DNA of 64,000 nt from Cupriavidus numazuensis (GCF_905397435.1 NZ_CAJPVI010000011.1:1-64000), one strand, 5' to 3'. Numbered from the stretch's first letter, positions 35,242-44,884 are shown. Notes: generated by a model from the letters alone, not told the origin. Numbers and translations: made by a program.

Positions 35242-36147
35242 CTACGAAGCGCTGACCTTGAATGTCTCCGTACCGAGCTTCACGAATGCCCGTACCGCCG
35301 GCGAGACTTCCCGGCGTCGGTAAGCCAGCGCCAGGTTCACCGAGAGCCGGAAGTCGCTGATCGGCCTGTAGATGACACCCGGCTGGGAGAAGTTCTGCAT
35401 CGACTCCGGCACGATGGCCATGCCGTATCCCGCCGAGGCCAGGCAAATTGCAGAGATGAAATCCTGGACGCGATATTCCAGGTGAGGCGTGAATCCTCCG
35501 GCTTTGCCCAGGGCGGATAGCGCGGACCCGAATCCTTCCTCCTCTGCAAACTGCGGGACGATGAACGATTGATCCGCCAGCGCGCGCGCGGAAACCGTCG
35601 CGCGCCTGGCAAGGGGATGGCTTTCCGCCATGGCGGCCAGGAGACGTTCCGTCTGCAAGACTTTACTGATCACGCCAGCCGGATAGAGCCGCCTCGGCCT
35701 GACGATTCCCACATCGATCTGCCCATCGCCAAGCGCTTCGAGCTGCCTTGGCGTTTCCATGGGCACGATTTCGAGCCGGACCATCTCATGGGATTTCCGG
35801 AACTCGCTCAGCAACCTGGACAGCAGGCCGCTGCTGACGCCAGACGCCACATAACCAACGCGGATCACGCCAGCCAGCCCTCTGGCCGCCAGGCGTCCGA
35901 CCTGGTCGGCGCGCTCGATGTGCCGCAACGCAGCGACCGCCTCGGCCTGAAACAAACGCCCCGCATCGGTCAGTGAAACGGGCTTCCTCTTGTTCCGATT
36001 CAGGAGCGTGACGCCCAGGTCCTGTTCCAGACGCTGGATCTGGGTGCTGAGCCCTGATTGTGCGAGTCCCAGTCGATCCGCCGCCTTCGCAAAGTGAAGT
36101 TCTTCCGCCACGGCTAGGAAGCACTGCAACTGACGTACGTCGATCAT
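35242..36147 (-). CDS. LysR-type regulator
   Basis: 301 residues from ATG 36147, where the canonical N-terminus MIDVRQLQCFLAVAEELHFA begins; the frame stays open for more than 100 further codons upstream but that part overlaps the remnant of another gene on the plus strand and has no LysR character. Effector domain follows (VGYVASGVSSGLLSRLL). The CatR/BenM-like helix-turn-helix suggests an aromatic or organic-acid inducer. Likely target: the Bug gene 177 bp downstream. Confidence 0.9.
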   Translation of the reverse strand: MIDVRQLQCFLAVAEELHFAKAADRLGLAQSGLSTQIQRLEQDLGVTLLNRNKRKPVSLTDAGRLFQAEAVAALRHIERADQVGRLAARGLAGVIRVGYVASGVSSGLLSRLLSEFRKSHEMVRLEIVPMETPRQLEALGDGQIDVGIVRPRRLYPAGVISKVLQTERLLAAMAESHPLARRATVSARALADQSFIVPQFAEEEGFGSALSALGKAGGFTPHLEYRVQDFISAICLASAGYGMAIVPESMQNFSQPGVIYRPISDFRLSVNLALAYRRREVSPAVRAFVKLGTETFKVSAS

Positions 36148-36250
36148 CGTTTTAATCAGAAAAGCGGAACAAAGATTACAGATTTTCATCTGGATCATAT
36201 CAAAGAATCCGGATGAAATAGCGCCATACCCCATCTCGGAGAATGATCGA

Positions 36251-36943
36251 TGTACGCTGGTCCTGACGGTGGATATTCCGGTCTGGGCCAACCGGGAGAA
36301 CAATGTTCGTACTGGCTTCTCGCTGCCCTTGCGGCCATCTGTACGCCTGGCATTCGACGGCGTGTCCCGGCCGCGCTGGCTGGCGGGAACGTTCGCCAGA
36401 ACGCTGCTCACGACCGGGATGCCGCATTTTGAGAATTCCTTTGCCACACGCGGCGCACCGATCTTGTCGGCCTCGGCGATTCGCGACACAACGGGACGCG
36501 ATCACCTGAACTGGACCGACATCGAACGCATCCGGCAAAGATGGCCCGGCAATCTGGTCATCAAGGGCATCCTGCACAAGTCCGACGCAGAACGCGCTGT
36601 CGCCCTGGGTGCCGACGGCATCATCGTCTCGAATCACGGCGGCCGCCAACTGGACGGTGCCGTGGAACCGCTTGCCGTGTTGCCGGAAATCTGTGAAAGC
36701 GTCGCGCACAAGACCACCGTCATGATGGACAGTGGTATCCGGCGCGGCGGTGATGTTCTGAAAGCACTGGCGCTGGGAGCGCGCTTTGTCTTCCTGGGCC
36801 GGCCCTTCGTCTACGCTGCGTCGGTGGGAGGCGCCGAAGGCATTCGCCACGCCATCACGCTCCTGCGCGACGAGGTCGATCGAAATATGGCTATGCTTGG
36901 GGCGAACACCGTCGCTGACGTGAACCGTTCCGTCATTGTCTAG
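36251..36943 (+). pseudogene. FMN-dependent alpha-hydroxy-acid dehydrogenase, 5'-truncated
   Basis: The reading frame enters homology at TLVLTVDIPVWANRENNVRT and runs to the natural C-terminus, containing the catalytic His and substrate Arg in VSNHGGRQLDG, the FMN-phosphate loop MDSGIRRGGDVLKALALGA and FLGRPFVYA. The family (lactate, mandelate or glycolate oxidising) is 350-390 residues long; the first 150 or so residues, including the start and early FMN contacts, are missing. Homology stops about 100 bp before the divergent LysR start, so a deletion has joined the two. A protein could only start at a GTG at 36269 and would not be functional. Confidence 0.85.
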
Positions 36944-37006
36944 CTCCATGCGCCATTGAAGCCGCACCGGGCGGTATCGCGCCGGTCCACAAAAAAAGGG
37001 AATGCC

Positions 37007-38020
37007 ATGACTCAGGCAAAAGCCATTTATCTCGATCCGCCGGCAGGCTTCGAGCACATCATCGTCGGCACGGCCGCCGTTGCGCCGCCGGGGCCGGGCG
37101 AGATCACCGTCCGCATACGTGCCAGTTCGCTCAACTATCACGACTACGCCGTGGTTTCCGGCCGCAGGAGCCTGACGGAAAGGCGCATTCCGATGGCGGA
37201 CGGCGCCGGAGAAGTCACAGCCGTCGGCCCGGACGTCAAGGCGTTCTCGGTCGGCGATCATGTCGTCAGTACCTTCTTCCCCACATGGCATGAAGGAGAG
37301 CCGCGACTGAGCGATTTCGCTACCGTTCCCGGGGATGGCGTCGACGGCTTTGCGCGGGAAGCCGTGACGATGCCGCAAGACTGCTTCACGCTCGCCCCGC
37401 GCGGCTACAGCCATGCCGAGGCCGCGACGCTGACCACCGCAGGTCTGACAGCCTGGCGGGCACTGTTTGTCGACGGCGCCTTGAAACCCGGTGAAACCGT
37501 GCTGGTACTCGGCAGCGGCGGCGTATCGGTATTTGCCCTGCAGTTCGCCAAAGCGGCCGGCGCGCGCGTAATCGCCACCTCATCGTCGGACGATAAGCTC
37601 GACAGGCTTCAGGCGCTTGGCGCGGATTGCCTGATCAACTATCGCAAGACGGTGCAGTGGGGTGAGGCCGTGCGCGAGATGACGGATGGCGCCGGCGCCG
37701 AACATGTGATCGAGGTTGGCGGCGCCGCGACGCTGGATCAATCGATGACGGCAGCCCGTGTCGGCGGCCATATCGCCGTGATCGGCTCGCTGGGGAACGC
37801 GACCGCGCCAATCACCGTCACGCAACTGCTGCGCAAGCATCTGCGCTTGACTGGCCTGCTCGTCGGCAGCCGCCGACACCAGCTTGACATGGTGCGCGCG
37901 CTCGATGCCACCGGCATCCGCCCGGTCATTGACCGGCACTTCCCGCTGGAAGCCATGGCTGACGCGTTTCGCTACCAGGCATCGAATCAGCACGTTGGGA
38001 AGATCGTGCTGGACATCTGA
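37007..38020 (+). CDS. Zinc-independent MDR alcohol dehydrogenase/quinone reductase-like
   Basis: 337 residues from ATG 37007 with AAGGG seven bases upstream. GroES-like N-terminal domain (ASSLNYHDYAVVSGRR, PMADGAGEVTAVGPDVKAFS), then a Rossmann domain with VLGSGGVSVFALQFAKAAGA. The zinc-binding Cys/His set of classical alcohol dehydrogenases is not evident. Annotated relatives are NAD(P)-dependent alcohol dehydrogenases of unknown substrate. It follows the truncated hydroxy-acid dehydrogenase by about 60 bp, so it may be left over from a damaged operon. Confidence 0.85.
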   Translation: MTQAKAIYLDPPAGFEHIIVGTAAVAPPGPGEITVRIRASSLNYHDYAVVSGRRSLTERRIPMADGAGEVTAVGPDVKAFSVGDHVVSTFFPTWHEGEPRLSDFATVPGDGVDGFAREAVTMPQDCFTLAPRGYSHAEAATLTTAGLTAWRALFVDGALKPGETVLVLGSGGVSVFALQFAKAAGARVIATSSSDDKLDRLQALGADCLINYRKTVQWGEAVREMTDGAGAEHVIEVGGAATLDQSMTAARVGGHIAVIGSLGNATAPITVTQLLRKHLRLTGLLVGSRRHQLDMVRALDATGIRPVIDRHFPLEAMADAFRYQASNQHVGKIVLDI

Positions 38021-38200
38021 GCGGCCGCTGACTCCTGTTGCATCAGTCCAGCCTGCCCTGAACATCGCCTAGTCCGATAAGACGATGAATGGCGACCCGC
38101 GGTCAAAGTAATGTCGACGCGGGTTGCCGCAAGGCAACGTGGTGAAGCATCAACAAGCCCGGACCGACCCCTGTCTGTGCTCTTCTCACGAGGCTGATTC

Positions 38201-39682
38201 ATGTCATTGGAGTTCTCCGTCACACGCCCCTGTCGTCTTGGGAACGTCCCGCAGTGGGACATGGAAGCCGACGTGATCGTCGTCGGCTTCGGCGCTGCGG
38301 GCGCGTGTGCCGCTATCGAAGCTGCGCAAGCTGGTGCAGCGGTCACGCTGTTCGAGGTCGCTTCCGGCAGTGGCGGCACGAGCGCCTTGTCCGGGGGTGA
38401 AATCTACCTGGGCGGCGGTGGAGGTACGCCCGCTCAACAGCAGGCAGGTTTTGTCGACGATACCGAGGACCTGTACCGCTACCTGCTCATGGCAGGCGGC
38501 CCTGATGCCGACGAGCCAAAAGTTCGCGCCTACGCCGACGGCAGCCGCGCTCACCATGACTGGCTGGTTGAACAGGGGCTGACCTACAAGAACACCTATC
38601 TGCCAGAGCGCATGCTGGAGCCGGAGACGGACGACTGCCTGATCTGGTCAGGCAGTGAGGAGGCGTGGCCGTTTTCCGCCAACGCCAAGCCTTGTCCTCG
38701 CGGACATACGCCACAGTGGGCCGGCTGGGGCGGCGGGCGCATGCTGATGGACGTGCTGGCCGCGCGCGTCGTCAAGCTGGGCGTGGATGTGCGCTATGAC
38801 AGCCGGGTGCTCGCATTGATTGCCGATGAGGCGGACCACGTGCACGGCGTTGTCGTGCGCATCAACGGCCAGACGCGCTACGCGCGCGCACGAAGCGGCG
38901 TCGTGCTTTGCGCCGGCGGATTCGTGATGAATCGCGACATGGTCCGGCGGCACGCGCCCAGCCTGTTGCGCGCGAACGAGCCGATTGGCAGCCCGGGAGA
39001 CGACGGTTCGGGCATTTTGATGGGGATGAGTGTGGGCGGCGCCGCGATACACATGGATCAGGGCTTCGTGAGCTTGCCTTTCTACGCGCCCGAATCGCTG
39101 ATCAACGGCGTGTTCGTCAACGAACGCGGCCAGCGCTTCATCAACGAGGACTGCTATCACGGCCGAATCGGCCACCACATCATGCAGCAACTCGGCGACC
39201 GCATATATCTGCTGGTCGACAGCGCCACGTATCAGCAGCCTGCAGAATTCACGCGCATCGGCATCGCCGCCGCTGGCGACACCTGGGAGGAAGTCGAGCA
39301 CGATCTGGGCATGCCGCCGGGAGCGCTGACCGCCACGGTATCGAACTACAACCGGCACGCTGCCGAAGGCGCCGATCCGCTATTCCACAAAGCGGCGAAG
39401 TGGCTGAAGCCGCTTGATGAACCGCCCTTTGTCGCACTCGATTGCCGCGTCGACTATGCGTTCTATCCGCACTTCACGCTGGGGGGATTGGACACATTGC
39501 CCACTGGCCAGGTGCTCAGCGAGAAGCGTGTACCGATCCACGGTCTCTATGCTGCCGGGCGGACGTCATGCGGGTTGCCACGCTGGGGCGGCGGGTACAG
39601 CTCCGGGATGTCGCTCGCGGACGCCACGTTCTTCGGCCGGCAGGCCGGGCGGCACGCTGCCGGCTCGGCGTGCCGCTCCTGA
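38201..39682 (+). CDS. FAD-binding fumarate reductase/ketosteroid-dehydrogenase-like flavoprotein
   Basis: 493 residues. Dinucleotide motif VIVVGFGAAGACAAIEAAQA near residue 25, a following SGGTSALSGGEIYLGGGGGT loop typical of the FRD/SDH and 3-ketosteroid-delta1-dehydrogenase flavoprotein family, and C-terminal LYAAGRTSCGLPRWGGGYSS closing the FAD site. No haem or signal sequence is seen, so it is cytosolic. The substrate is unknown; homologues act on steroid-like or alpha,beta-unsaturated compounds. A weak ACGAGG precedes the start. Confidence 0.85.
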   Translation: MSLEFSVTRPCRLGNVPQWDMEADVIVVGFGAAGACAAIEAAQAGAAVTLFEVASGSGGTSALSGGEIYLGGGGGTPAQQQAGFVDDTEDLYRYLLMAGGPDADEPKVRAYADGSRAHHDWLVEQGLTYKNTYLPERMLEPETDDCLIWSGSEEAWPFSANAKPCPRGHTPQWAGWGGGRMLMDVLAARVVKLGVDVRYDSRVLALIADEADHVHGVVVRINGQTRYARARSGVVLCAGGFVMNRDMVRRHAPSLLRANEPIGSPGDDGSGILMGMSVGGAAIHMDQGFVSLPFYAPESLINGVFVNERGQRFINEDCYHGRIGHHIMQQLGDRIYLLVDSATYQQPAEFTRIGIAAAGDTWEEVEHDLGMPPGALTATVSNYNRHAAEGADPLFHKAAKWLKPLDEPPFVALDCRVDYAFYPHFTLGGLDTLPTGQVLSEKRVPIHGLYAAGRTSCGLPRWGGGYSSGMSLADATFFGRQAGRHAAGSACRS

Positions 39683-39720
39683 GATCAGATGGCAGCGGGC
39701 GGGGAATCCGGGGCGGAGGC

Positions 39721-41244
39721 TCAGACCGCGGATACGCCGCCTGACTGCGTTGATCCGCCAAAGGTGGGCGGCGCCGTTACGATAGAGCGAAGCGCGGGCA
39801 CGGCCGGCACGATGGCATCGAGATCGGGAATGGGCCGGCACAAGGTTGGCGAGTCGGCAAAGGCCGTCTCCATCGCTTGCGCCACGCCGAGCGTCATGGC
39901 ATCGCCGCGGAAGCGTCCGGTCACCTGCAGTCCGAATGGCATGCCCTGCTCATCCACGCCGCACGGCAATGAAATGGCCGGGTGCGTGGTCAGGGTGACC
40001 ACATAGGTCAGTGCCAGCCAGCGGTAGTAGTTCTCCTGTTTCTCGCCATTGATAGTTTCCGCGTACAGGCGGGTCCACGGAAATGGCGAGACTGGCGTCG
40101 TTGGCGACAGGATGACGTCATAGTCGCGGAATGCCTGCTGGAAGCGTTGCAGGATTCGTGTCTGCTCGGCCTGGGCCCAGGCACTGTCGCCGAGCGACAT
40201 CCTGGCGCCAAGCTCATAGTTGGCGCGCGTGTTGGGCCCGAGGCTGGCGGGATCGCGCTGGTAGGCGTCGCGCAAGCTTGCGACGAAGCTCTCTGCGCGC
40301 AACACGTCGAAGCAGCGGTGCACATCGCCCAGGTCGAACCTGACCTCATCGCAGGACTTGAAGAGGTGCCGCATCTCGGCGATCTTTGCGCGAAAGACGC
40401 GGCGGATGCCGTCGTCGACGCTGCAACTGCCGAAATCCTCAGTCCAGCCTACGCGCAGATCGGACAGATCGACGTGCTGCGGGGTGAGGAACGAGCCAGG
40501 GTCAAGTTCGTAGCTGAGCGGATCGGAGACCGATGCGCCCGCCGAAGCTGCCAGCTGCAGGCAGGTGTCCGCGACCGTGCGGCCCATCGGGCCGACCACC
40601 GATATCGGGGTCCAGCCCAGCAGCTTGCGCGAGTTCGGCACGACGCCCGGCGAAGGCCGGAAACCGACCACGCCACACTTGGCCGCAGGGATACGCAGCG
40701 ATCCTCCGGTATCGGAGCCCGTGCAAACCGGCAAGAAGCCTGCGGCCAGCGCCGCGGCTGAACCGCCCGATGAGCCCCCGGCGTTCAGGTTCGGATTAAA
40801 CGGGTTGCCGGTGGCGCCCCACACCGCATTGCGAGAATTCGCGCCGGCACCCATCTCCGGAATATTGGTCTTGCCAACCACGATGGCGCCAGCCGCCCGC
40901 AGGCGCGCCACCAGAACATTGTCCTGGCTGGGCACGTTGTCACGGTATAGCGGCGAGCCATAAGTGGTAAGGAGCCCGGCGGTTGCCTCCAGATCCTTGA
41001 CGCCCAGGGGCAGCCCGTGCAGGAGCCCAAGCGGCTCGCCGCGCAGGACGGCCTGCTCGGCCGCCCTCGCCTCCGCGCGCGCCCGCTCGTAGCAAGTCGC
41101 CGTGATCGCGTTGATGGCCGGATTGTAGGTCTCGATGCGGGCGATGCAGGCGTCCAGCAGTTCCACAGGAGAGATTTCCCGGGTGCCGATCAGCCGGCGA
41201 AGCTCGACGGCGGATGCCGAGGTCAGTTGGTCCTGCGAGTACAT
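39721..41244 (-). CDS. Amidase-signature hydrolase
   Basis: 507 residues. Catalytic Lys in GLPLGVKDLEAT, glycine/serine-rich NAGGSSGGSAAALAAG, nucleophile Ser in TGSDTGGSLRIPAAKCGVVG. Full-length amidase with the standard Ser-cisSer-Lys triad. It lies 74 bp downstream of a Bug receptor gene on the same strand and that pair diverges from a LysR gene, so a captured amide may be hydrolysed by it. Substrate not evident. Confidence 0.9.
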   Translation of the reverse strand: MYSQDQLTSASAVELRRLIGTREISPVELLDACIARIETYNPAINAITATCYERARAEARAAEQAVLRGEPLGLLHGLPLGVKDLEATAGLLTTYGSPLYRDNVPSQDNVLVARLRAAGAIVVGKTNIPEMGAGANSRNAVWGATGNPFNPNLNAGGSSGGSAAALAAGFLPVCTGSDTGGSLRIPAAKCGVVGFRPSPGVVPNSRKLLGWTPISVVGPMGRTVADTCLQLAASAGASVSDPLSYELDPGSFLTPQHVDLSDLRVGWTEDFGSCSVDDGIRRVFRAKIAEMRHLFKSCDEVRFDLGDVHRCFDVLRAESFVASLRDAYQRDPASLGPNTRANYELGARMSLGDSAWAQAEQTRILQRFQQAFRDYDVILSPTTPVSPFPWTRLYAETINGEKQENYYRWLALTYVVTLTTHPAISLPCGVDEQGMPFGLQVTGRFRGDAMTLGVAQAMETAFADSPTLCRPIPDLDAIVPAVPALRSIVTAPPTFGGSTQSGGVSAV

Positions 41245-41318
41245 GGGACGATAGGTTCCTTGAGCGGCCCCTTGCTTTCGCCAGCGGACCGGAGTGGATC
41301 GGTGGGATTCGTGCGGGC

Positions 41319-42314
41319 TCAGTCGAGCTTGATGTTGGAGCGCCGCGCTACCTCGCGCATTTGAGGCATCTCTTTCGCGATCAGGTCGCTGACTTGCTTG
41401 CCCGGCGCATAGTGCGGCTCGATGCCGTTATCGGTGAGCTTTTTTTGCGTATCCGGGTCGGCGAGGACGTCGGCCAGCGCTTTCTCCAGCCTGGCGTGGA
41501 CCTCCGGCGGCAAACCCCGCGGGGCGACCAGCGCGATCCAGGTACTGGCGTCCAAGCCGGGATAGCCGCTCTCGGCCACTGTCGGCACATCGGGCAACAG
41601 CGCCGAGCGCTTCGCCGTGGTGACGGCGATGGCCTTGACCTTGCCGCCCTTGACCTGTGGCAGGGCCGCGGCCACGGTGTCGATGCTGAACGGGACCTGG
41701 CCGCCGATCAGGTCGGTCATGGCTGGCGAGCTGCCCTTGTAAGGCACGTGCAGCAGCTTGGTCCCGGTCAGGCTCAACAGTGCTTCGCCGGCAAAATGCG
41801 CGGTAGTTCCCGCACCGAACGAACCATAGGAATACTTGCCGGGATGCGCCTTGGCTGCGGCAACGAACTCCTTCAGGTTGTTGACCGGCACGTCGCGGTT
41901 GGCCAGCAGGATCAGGCCGGTGGATCCGATCAGCCCTATCGGCTCGAAGTTCTTTTGCGGGTCATAAGGCAAGCGCGGATAGATGGCCGGGTTGACCGTG
42001 AATGTCGTGCCGGACGTCGCCAGCAGCGTGTAGCCGTCCGCCGCGGACTTGGCGACATAGCTGGCGCCGACAATCGTGCCGGCGCCAGGGCGGTTGTCGA
42101 CCACCACGGTCTGACCGAGCTTCTCGCCAAGCTTCTGGCCGATGATTCGGCCGACCACGTCGGTGGCGCCGCCCGGCGGAAACGGCAGCACCAGCTGGAT
42201 CGACTTGGCGGGGTAGTTGCCTTGCGCGCCCGCCACGGCAGGCGCCAGGCCAGCGCCGGCGGCGAGTCCGCAGGCAGTCAGCACACAAAGAGCGTGGTGG
42301 AGAGGGAGGCGCAT
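41319..42314 (-). CDS. Bug-type periplasmic receptor
   Basis: 331 residues from ATG 42314 with GGAG seven bases upstream (an earlier in-frame ATG at 42362 lacks one). Signal peptide ends near AVAGAQG; mature part opens YPAKSIQLVLPFPPGGATDV, then VDNRPGAGTIVGASYVAKSA and HVPYKGSSPAMTDLIGGQVP, a very regular Bug protein. Upstream of the amidase gene and divergent from a LysR gene. Confidence 0.92.
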   Translation of the reverse strand: MRLPLHHALCVLTACGLAAGAGLAPAVAGAQGNYPAKSIQLVLPFPPGGATDVVGRIIGQKLGEKLGQTVVVDNRPGAGTIVGASYVAKSAADGYTLLATSGTTFTVNPAIYPRLPYDPQKNFEPIGLIGSTGLILLANRDVPVNNLKEFVAAAKAHPGKYSYGSFGAGTTAHFAGEALLSLTGTKLLHVPYKGSSPAMTDLIGGQVPFSIDTVAAALPQVKGGKVKAIAVTTAKRSALLPDVPTVAESGYPGLDASTWIALVAPRGLPPEVHARLEKALADVLADPDTQKKLTDNGIEPHYAPGKQVSDLIAKEMPQMREVARRSNIKLD

Positions 42315-42429
42315 CTCGAAGCTCCGGCAGGGATTGGGATCGACGTACGGCATGTGGTGCAACGGTGCCGTGTGTCACTATCCTACGATTTCGCCAGCCT
42401 GAATTCGTGGCAATGTTTCGAACAATTGA

Positions 42430-42444
42430 TTGCCGTTTCGGCAA
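42430..42444. promoter_or_regulatory. LysR-type operator candidate, copy 1
   Basis: TTGCCG-TTT-CGGCAA is a perfect T-N11-A dyad in the divergent gap, 56 bp before the LysR start and 123 bp before the Bug start. It shares TTGATTGCCG and GCAAT with a second copy at 43417-43431. Confidence 0.55.
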
Positions 42445-42492
42445 TTTGTAGAATTGACCGGTGTCCTAACCGCTCACTAGAGTCAGGCCTCC

Positions 42493-43416
42493 ATGTCTTC
42501 TTATCGGATCCTTCAGGAAACCGCCGTTCGCTACTTCCTCGAAGTGGTACGTACCGGCTCGGTCAAGGACGCGGCGCTCAAGCTGAACGTGGCGCCATCC
42601 GCGGTCAGCAGGCAGATCGCCAAGATCGAGAGCGAGCTGGATACCCTGCTGTTCGACCGGCGTGCGCGGGGCCTGGTCCCCAATGCCGCGGGCGAGTTGC
42701 TGGCGGCGTTCGCCAAGCGGTCGCTGCAGGACATCGAACGGGTCACCGGCGACATTCAGGCGCTGCGCGGCCTGCGTGCGGGACGCGTGCGGCTAGCCAG
42801 CGTCGAGGGCACCGCGCACGAGTTCCTTCCGACCCTGGCTGCAAAGTTCAGGGAGCAGCACACTGGCATTCGATTCGATCTGGATGTCTGCCCGCAGGGT
42901 GATGTCGCCCGGCGAATCCGCGACGGCGAGGCCGATATCGGGATCACGCTGAGCGGGCTGCCCGAACGGGAGATCGAAGTGGAACTTCGCCACCCTGCGC
43001 CGGTACTGGCGATCATGGCACCCGATCACCCGCTGGCGGGACAACGCCAGGTTTCCCTGTCGCAAGTCATTGCCTATCCGCTCGCGCTGCCGCCGAAGGG
43101 CAGCTCGCTGCGGCAGCTGCTTGACACGAGTTGCAGCCGCCAGGACCTGCACTACCAGACGGTATTCTCGAGCAATCATCTGGACGCGCTCGTGAGCTTC
43201 GTGGTGGCCGGCGGCGGCGCCATCGCCTTCTACGGGGAGCTGTCGGTACGCGCGCGGCTGGAGGCTGGCGCTATCGCCGCCGTGCCGTTGCGCGACCGGG
43301 AAATGAACGAGCGCTACATCGAGATCCAGACCCTGGCCAAGCGCAGCCTGCCCCCGGCCGCGCGTGCGTTTGTCCAGCAGCTGGTGCAAAGCATTACGGG
43401 TGTCGGCACCGGTTGA
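42493..43416 (+). CDS. LysR-type regulator
   Basis: 307 residues. Helix-turn-helix GSVKDAALKLNVAPSAVSRQ in the N-terminal 60 residues and a full effector domain with PLALPPKGSSLRQLLD. The N-terminus (SSYRILQETAVRYFLEVVRT) resembles a subgroup linked to amino-acid or amide catabolism in Cupriavidus-like genomes, by impression only. Divergent from the Bug/amidase pair and followed by an FAD amino-acid dehydrogenase gene; operator-like repeats occur at both targets. Confidence 0.9.
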   Translation: MSSYRILQETAVRYFLEVVRTGSVKDAALKLNVAPSAVSRQIAKIESELDTLLFDRRARGLVPNAAGELLAAFAKRSLQDIERVTGDIQALRGLRAGRVRLASVEGTAHEFLPTLAAKFREQHTGIRFDLDVCPQGDVARRIRDGEADIGITLSGLPEREIEVELRHPAPVLAIMAPDHPLAGQRQVSLSQVIAYPLALPPKGSSLRQLLDTSCSRQDLHYQTVFSSNHLDALVSFVVAGGGAIAFYGELSVRARLEAGAIAAVPLRDREMNERYIEIQTLAKRSLPPAARAFVQQLVQSITGVGTG

Positions 43417-43431
43417 TTGCCGAAATTGCAA
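43417..43431. promoter_or_regulatory. LysR-type operator candidate, copy 2
   Basis: TTGC-CGAAATT-GCAA immediately follows the LysR stop codon and lies about 140 bp before the FAD oxidase start. Same TTGATTGCCG left flank as copy 1. Confidence 0.45.
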
Positions 43432-43562
43432 TCCATCGTTCCGTTAAATGCTGCGCAGGCATATTTCCTTCAGATCGCGCGACATGGAGAATCTGAAGCG
43501 GATCTGATCACGCACGACCCGAAACCAGTGCAGGCAACCCTACGAGAGACAGCACGGAAGGC

Positions 43563-44807
43563 ATGACAAAGGACATTGTGGTACTCGGCGCCGGCATGGT
43601 CGGTGTATGCACGGCGCTGGCGCTGCGCCAGCGCGGCCATTCGGTCGTGCTGGTGGATCGCCAGGCCCCCGGCAAGGAAACCTCTTATGGCAACGCCGGC
43701 ATCATTCAGCGAGAGGCGGTGCAGCCTTATGCCTTTCCGCGCGAGTGGCAGGCCATCCTGCGCGTTGCCCTGCGCCAGGGTAACGATGTGCACTACCATC
43801 CGGGAGCGCTGGCTCACCTGTCTCCGACGCTGGTGCGCTACTGGCGCGAGTCGGCGCCCGGTCGCTATGCGTCCATCGTGACCGCCTACAGTGCGCTGAT
43901 CCGCCACTGCCTGAGCGAGCACGAGCGGCTGATCACGCTCGCTGGCGCGCAAGACCTTGTGCGCAAATCGGGTTGGCTACAGGGTTACCGCACGGCGCAG
44001 GCCTTTGATCGGGCGGCGAGCGAAGCCACCGCAATCGCGCGCGGCCATGAACTGGATTGCCAGGTGCTCGACCAGGCTGGCGTAGCTGCCACGGAGCCTG
44101 CCATCAGCGGGAAACTCGCTGGCGCGGTCCACTGGCGCGATCCATGGACTATCGCCGACCCCGGCGAGCTGGTCACGCGCTATGCCGCGCTGTTCGAGCG
44201 CGAAGGCGGTGAGTTCCGCCGCGGTGACGCTACCACTTTGAGCCAGACCGGCGCAGGCTGGACGGTCACCACGGAAGATGGTCCGCTGAGCGCAGCCAAT
44301 GTCGTGATCGCCCTCGGGCCATGGGCTTCGAATCTGATCCAGACTCTCGGCTATCGCTTCCCGCTGTTCGTCAAACGCGGCTATCACCGCCACTATGCGG
44401 CCGAGCCGATGCCCCGGCTGCCCCTGCTCGATGTCGAGCGAGGCGTCATGCTGGCGCCGATGCAGCGCGGCCTGCGCCTGACGACAGGCGCCGAATTCGC
44501 CCTGCGCGATGCACCGCCGACGCCGGTCCAGTTGGGACGGGCCGAAGGCTATGCGCGGGAACTGGTGAATCTCGGGGCACCCGTCGAAGCGCAGCCATGG
44601 CTCGGCGCGCGCCCCTGCGTGGCCGACATGAAGCCTATCGTCGGCAGAGCCCCGCGCCATCAAGGTCTCTGGTTCCACTTCGGGCACGGCCACCAGGGCT
44701 TTACGCTGGGACCGGTGACGGCTCGCCTGCTCGCTGAACTGATCAACGGGGAGCAGCCCTACGTAGATCCCCGGCCTTACGACCCGATTCGCTTCGCCGC
44801 GATGTAA
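43563..44807 (+). CDS. DadA-like FAD amino-acid dehydrogenase/oxidase
   Basis: 414 residues of the D-amino-acid oxidase (DAO) family. N-terminal dinucleotide motif VVLGAGMVGVCTALALRQRG, a GKETSYGNAGIIQREAVQPY segment close to the D-amino-acid dehydrogenase signature, and the C-terminal HFGHGHQGFTLGPVTARLLA that closes the FAD pocket. It would deaminate a D-amino acid or related amine, passing electrons to the respiratory chain in DadA relatives. Next to a LysR gene and, across it, an amidase and receptor. Confidence 0.88.
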   Translation: MTKDIVVLGAGMVGVCTALALRQRGHSVVLVDRQAPGKETSYGNAGIIQREAVQPYAFPREWQAILRVALRQGNDVHYHPGALAHLSPTLVRYWRESAPGRYASIVTAYSALIRHCLSEHERLITLAGAQDLVRKSGWLQGYRTAQAFDRAASEATAIARGHELDCQVLDQAGVAATEPAISGKLAGAVHWRDPWTIADPGELVTRYAALFEREGGEFRRGDATTLSQTGAGWTVTTEDGPLSAANVVIALGPWASNLIQTLGYRFPLFVKRGYHRHYAAEPMPRLPLLDVERGVMLAPMQRGLRLTTGAEFALRDAPPTPVQLGRAEGYARELVNLGAPVEAQPWLGARPCVADMKPIVGRAPRHQGLWFHFGHGHQGFTLGPVTARLLAELINGEQPYVDPRPYDPIRFAAM

Positions 44808-44884
44808 CGCAACCCCGTCCGCCTCCATGTGACGAATCTGCCTTGCGGGTTTTCCCGTGGTTGAGTTCTGCCCGTCCGTGCTAT

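Noticed and set aside
36148..36489. N-terminal extension of the LysR gene at 35242-36147
   Set aside because: The extra 114 codons are antisense to the truncated hydroxy-acid dehydrogenase and show no LysR sequence; the standard start MIDVRQLQCF fits better.
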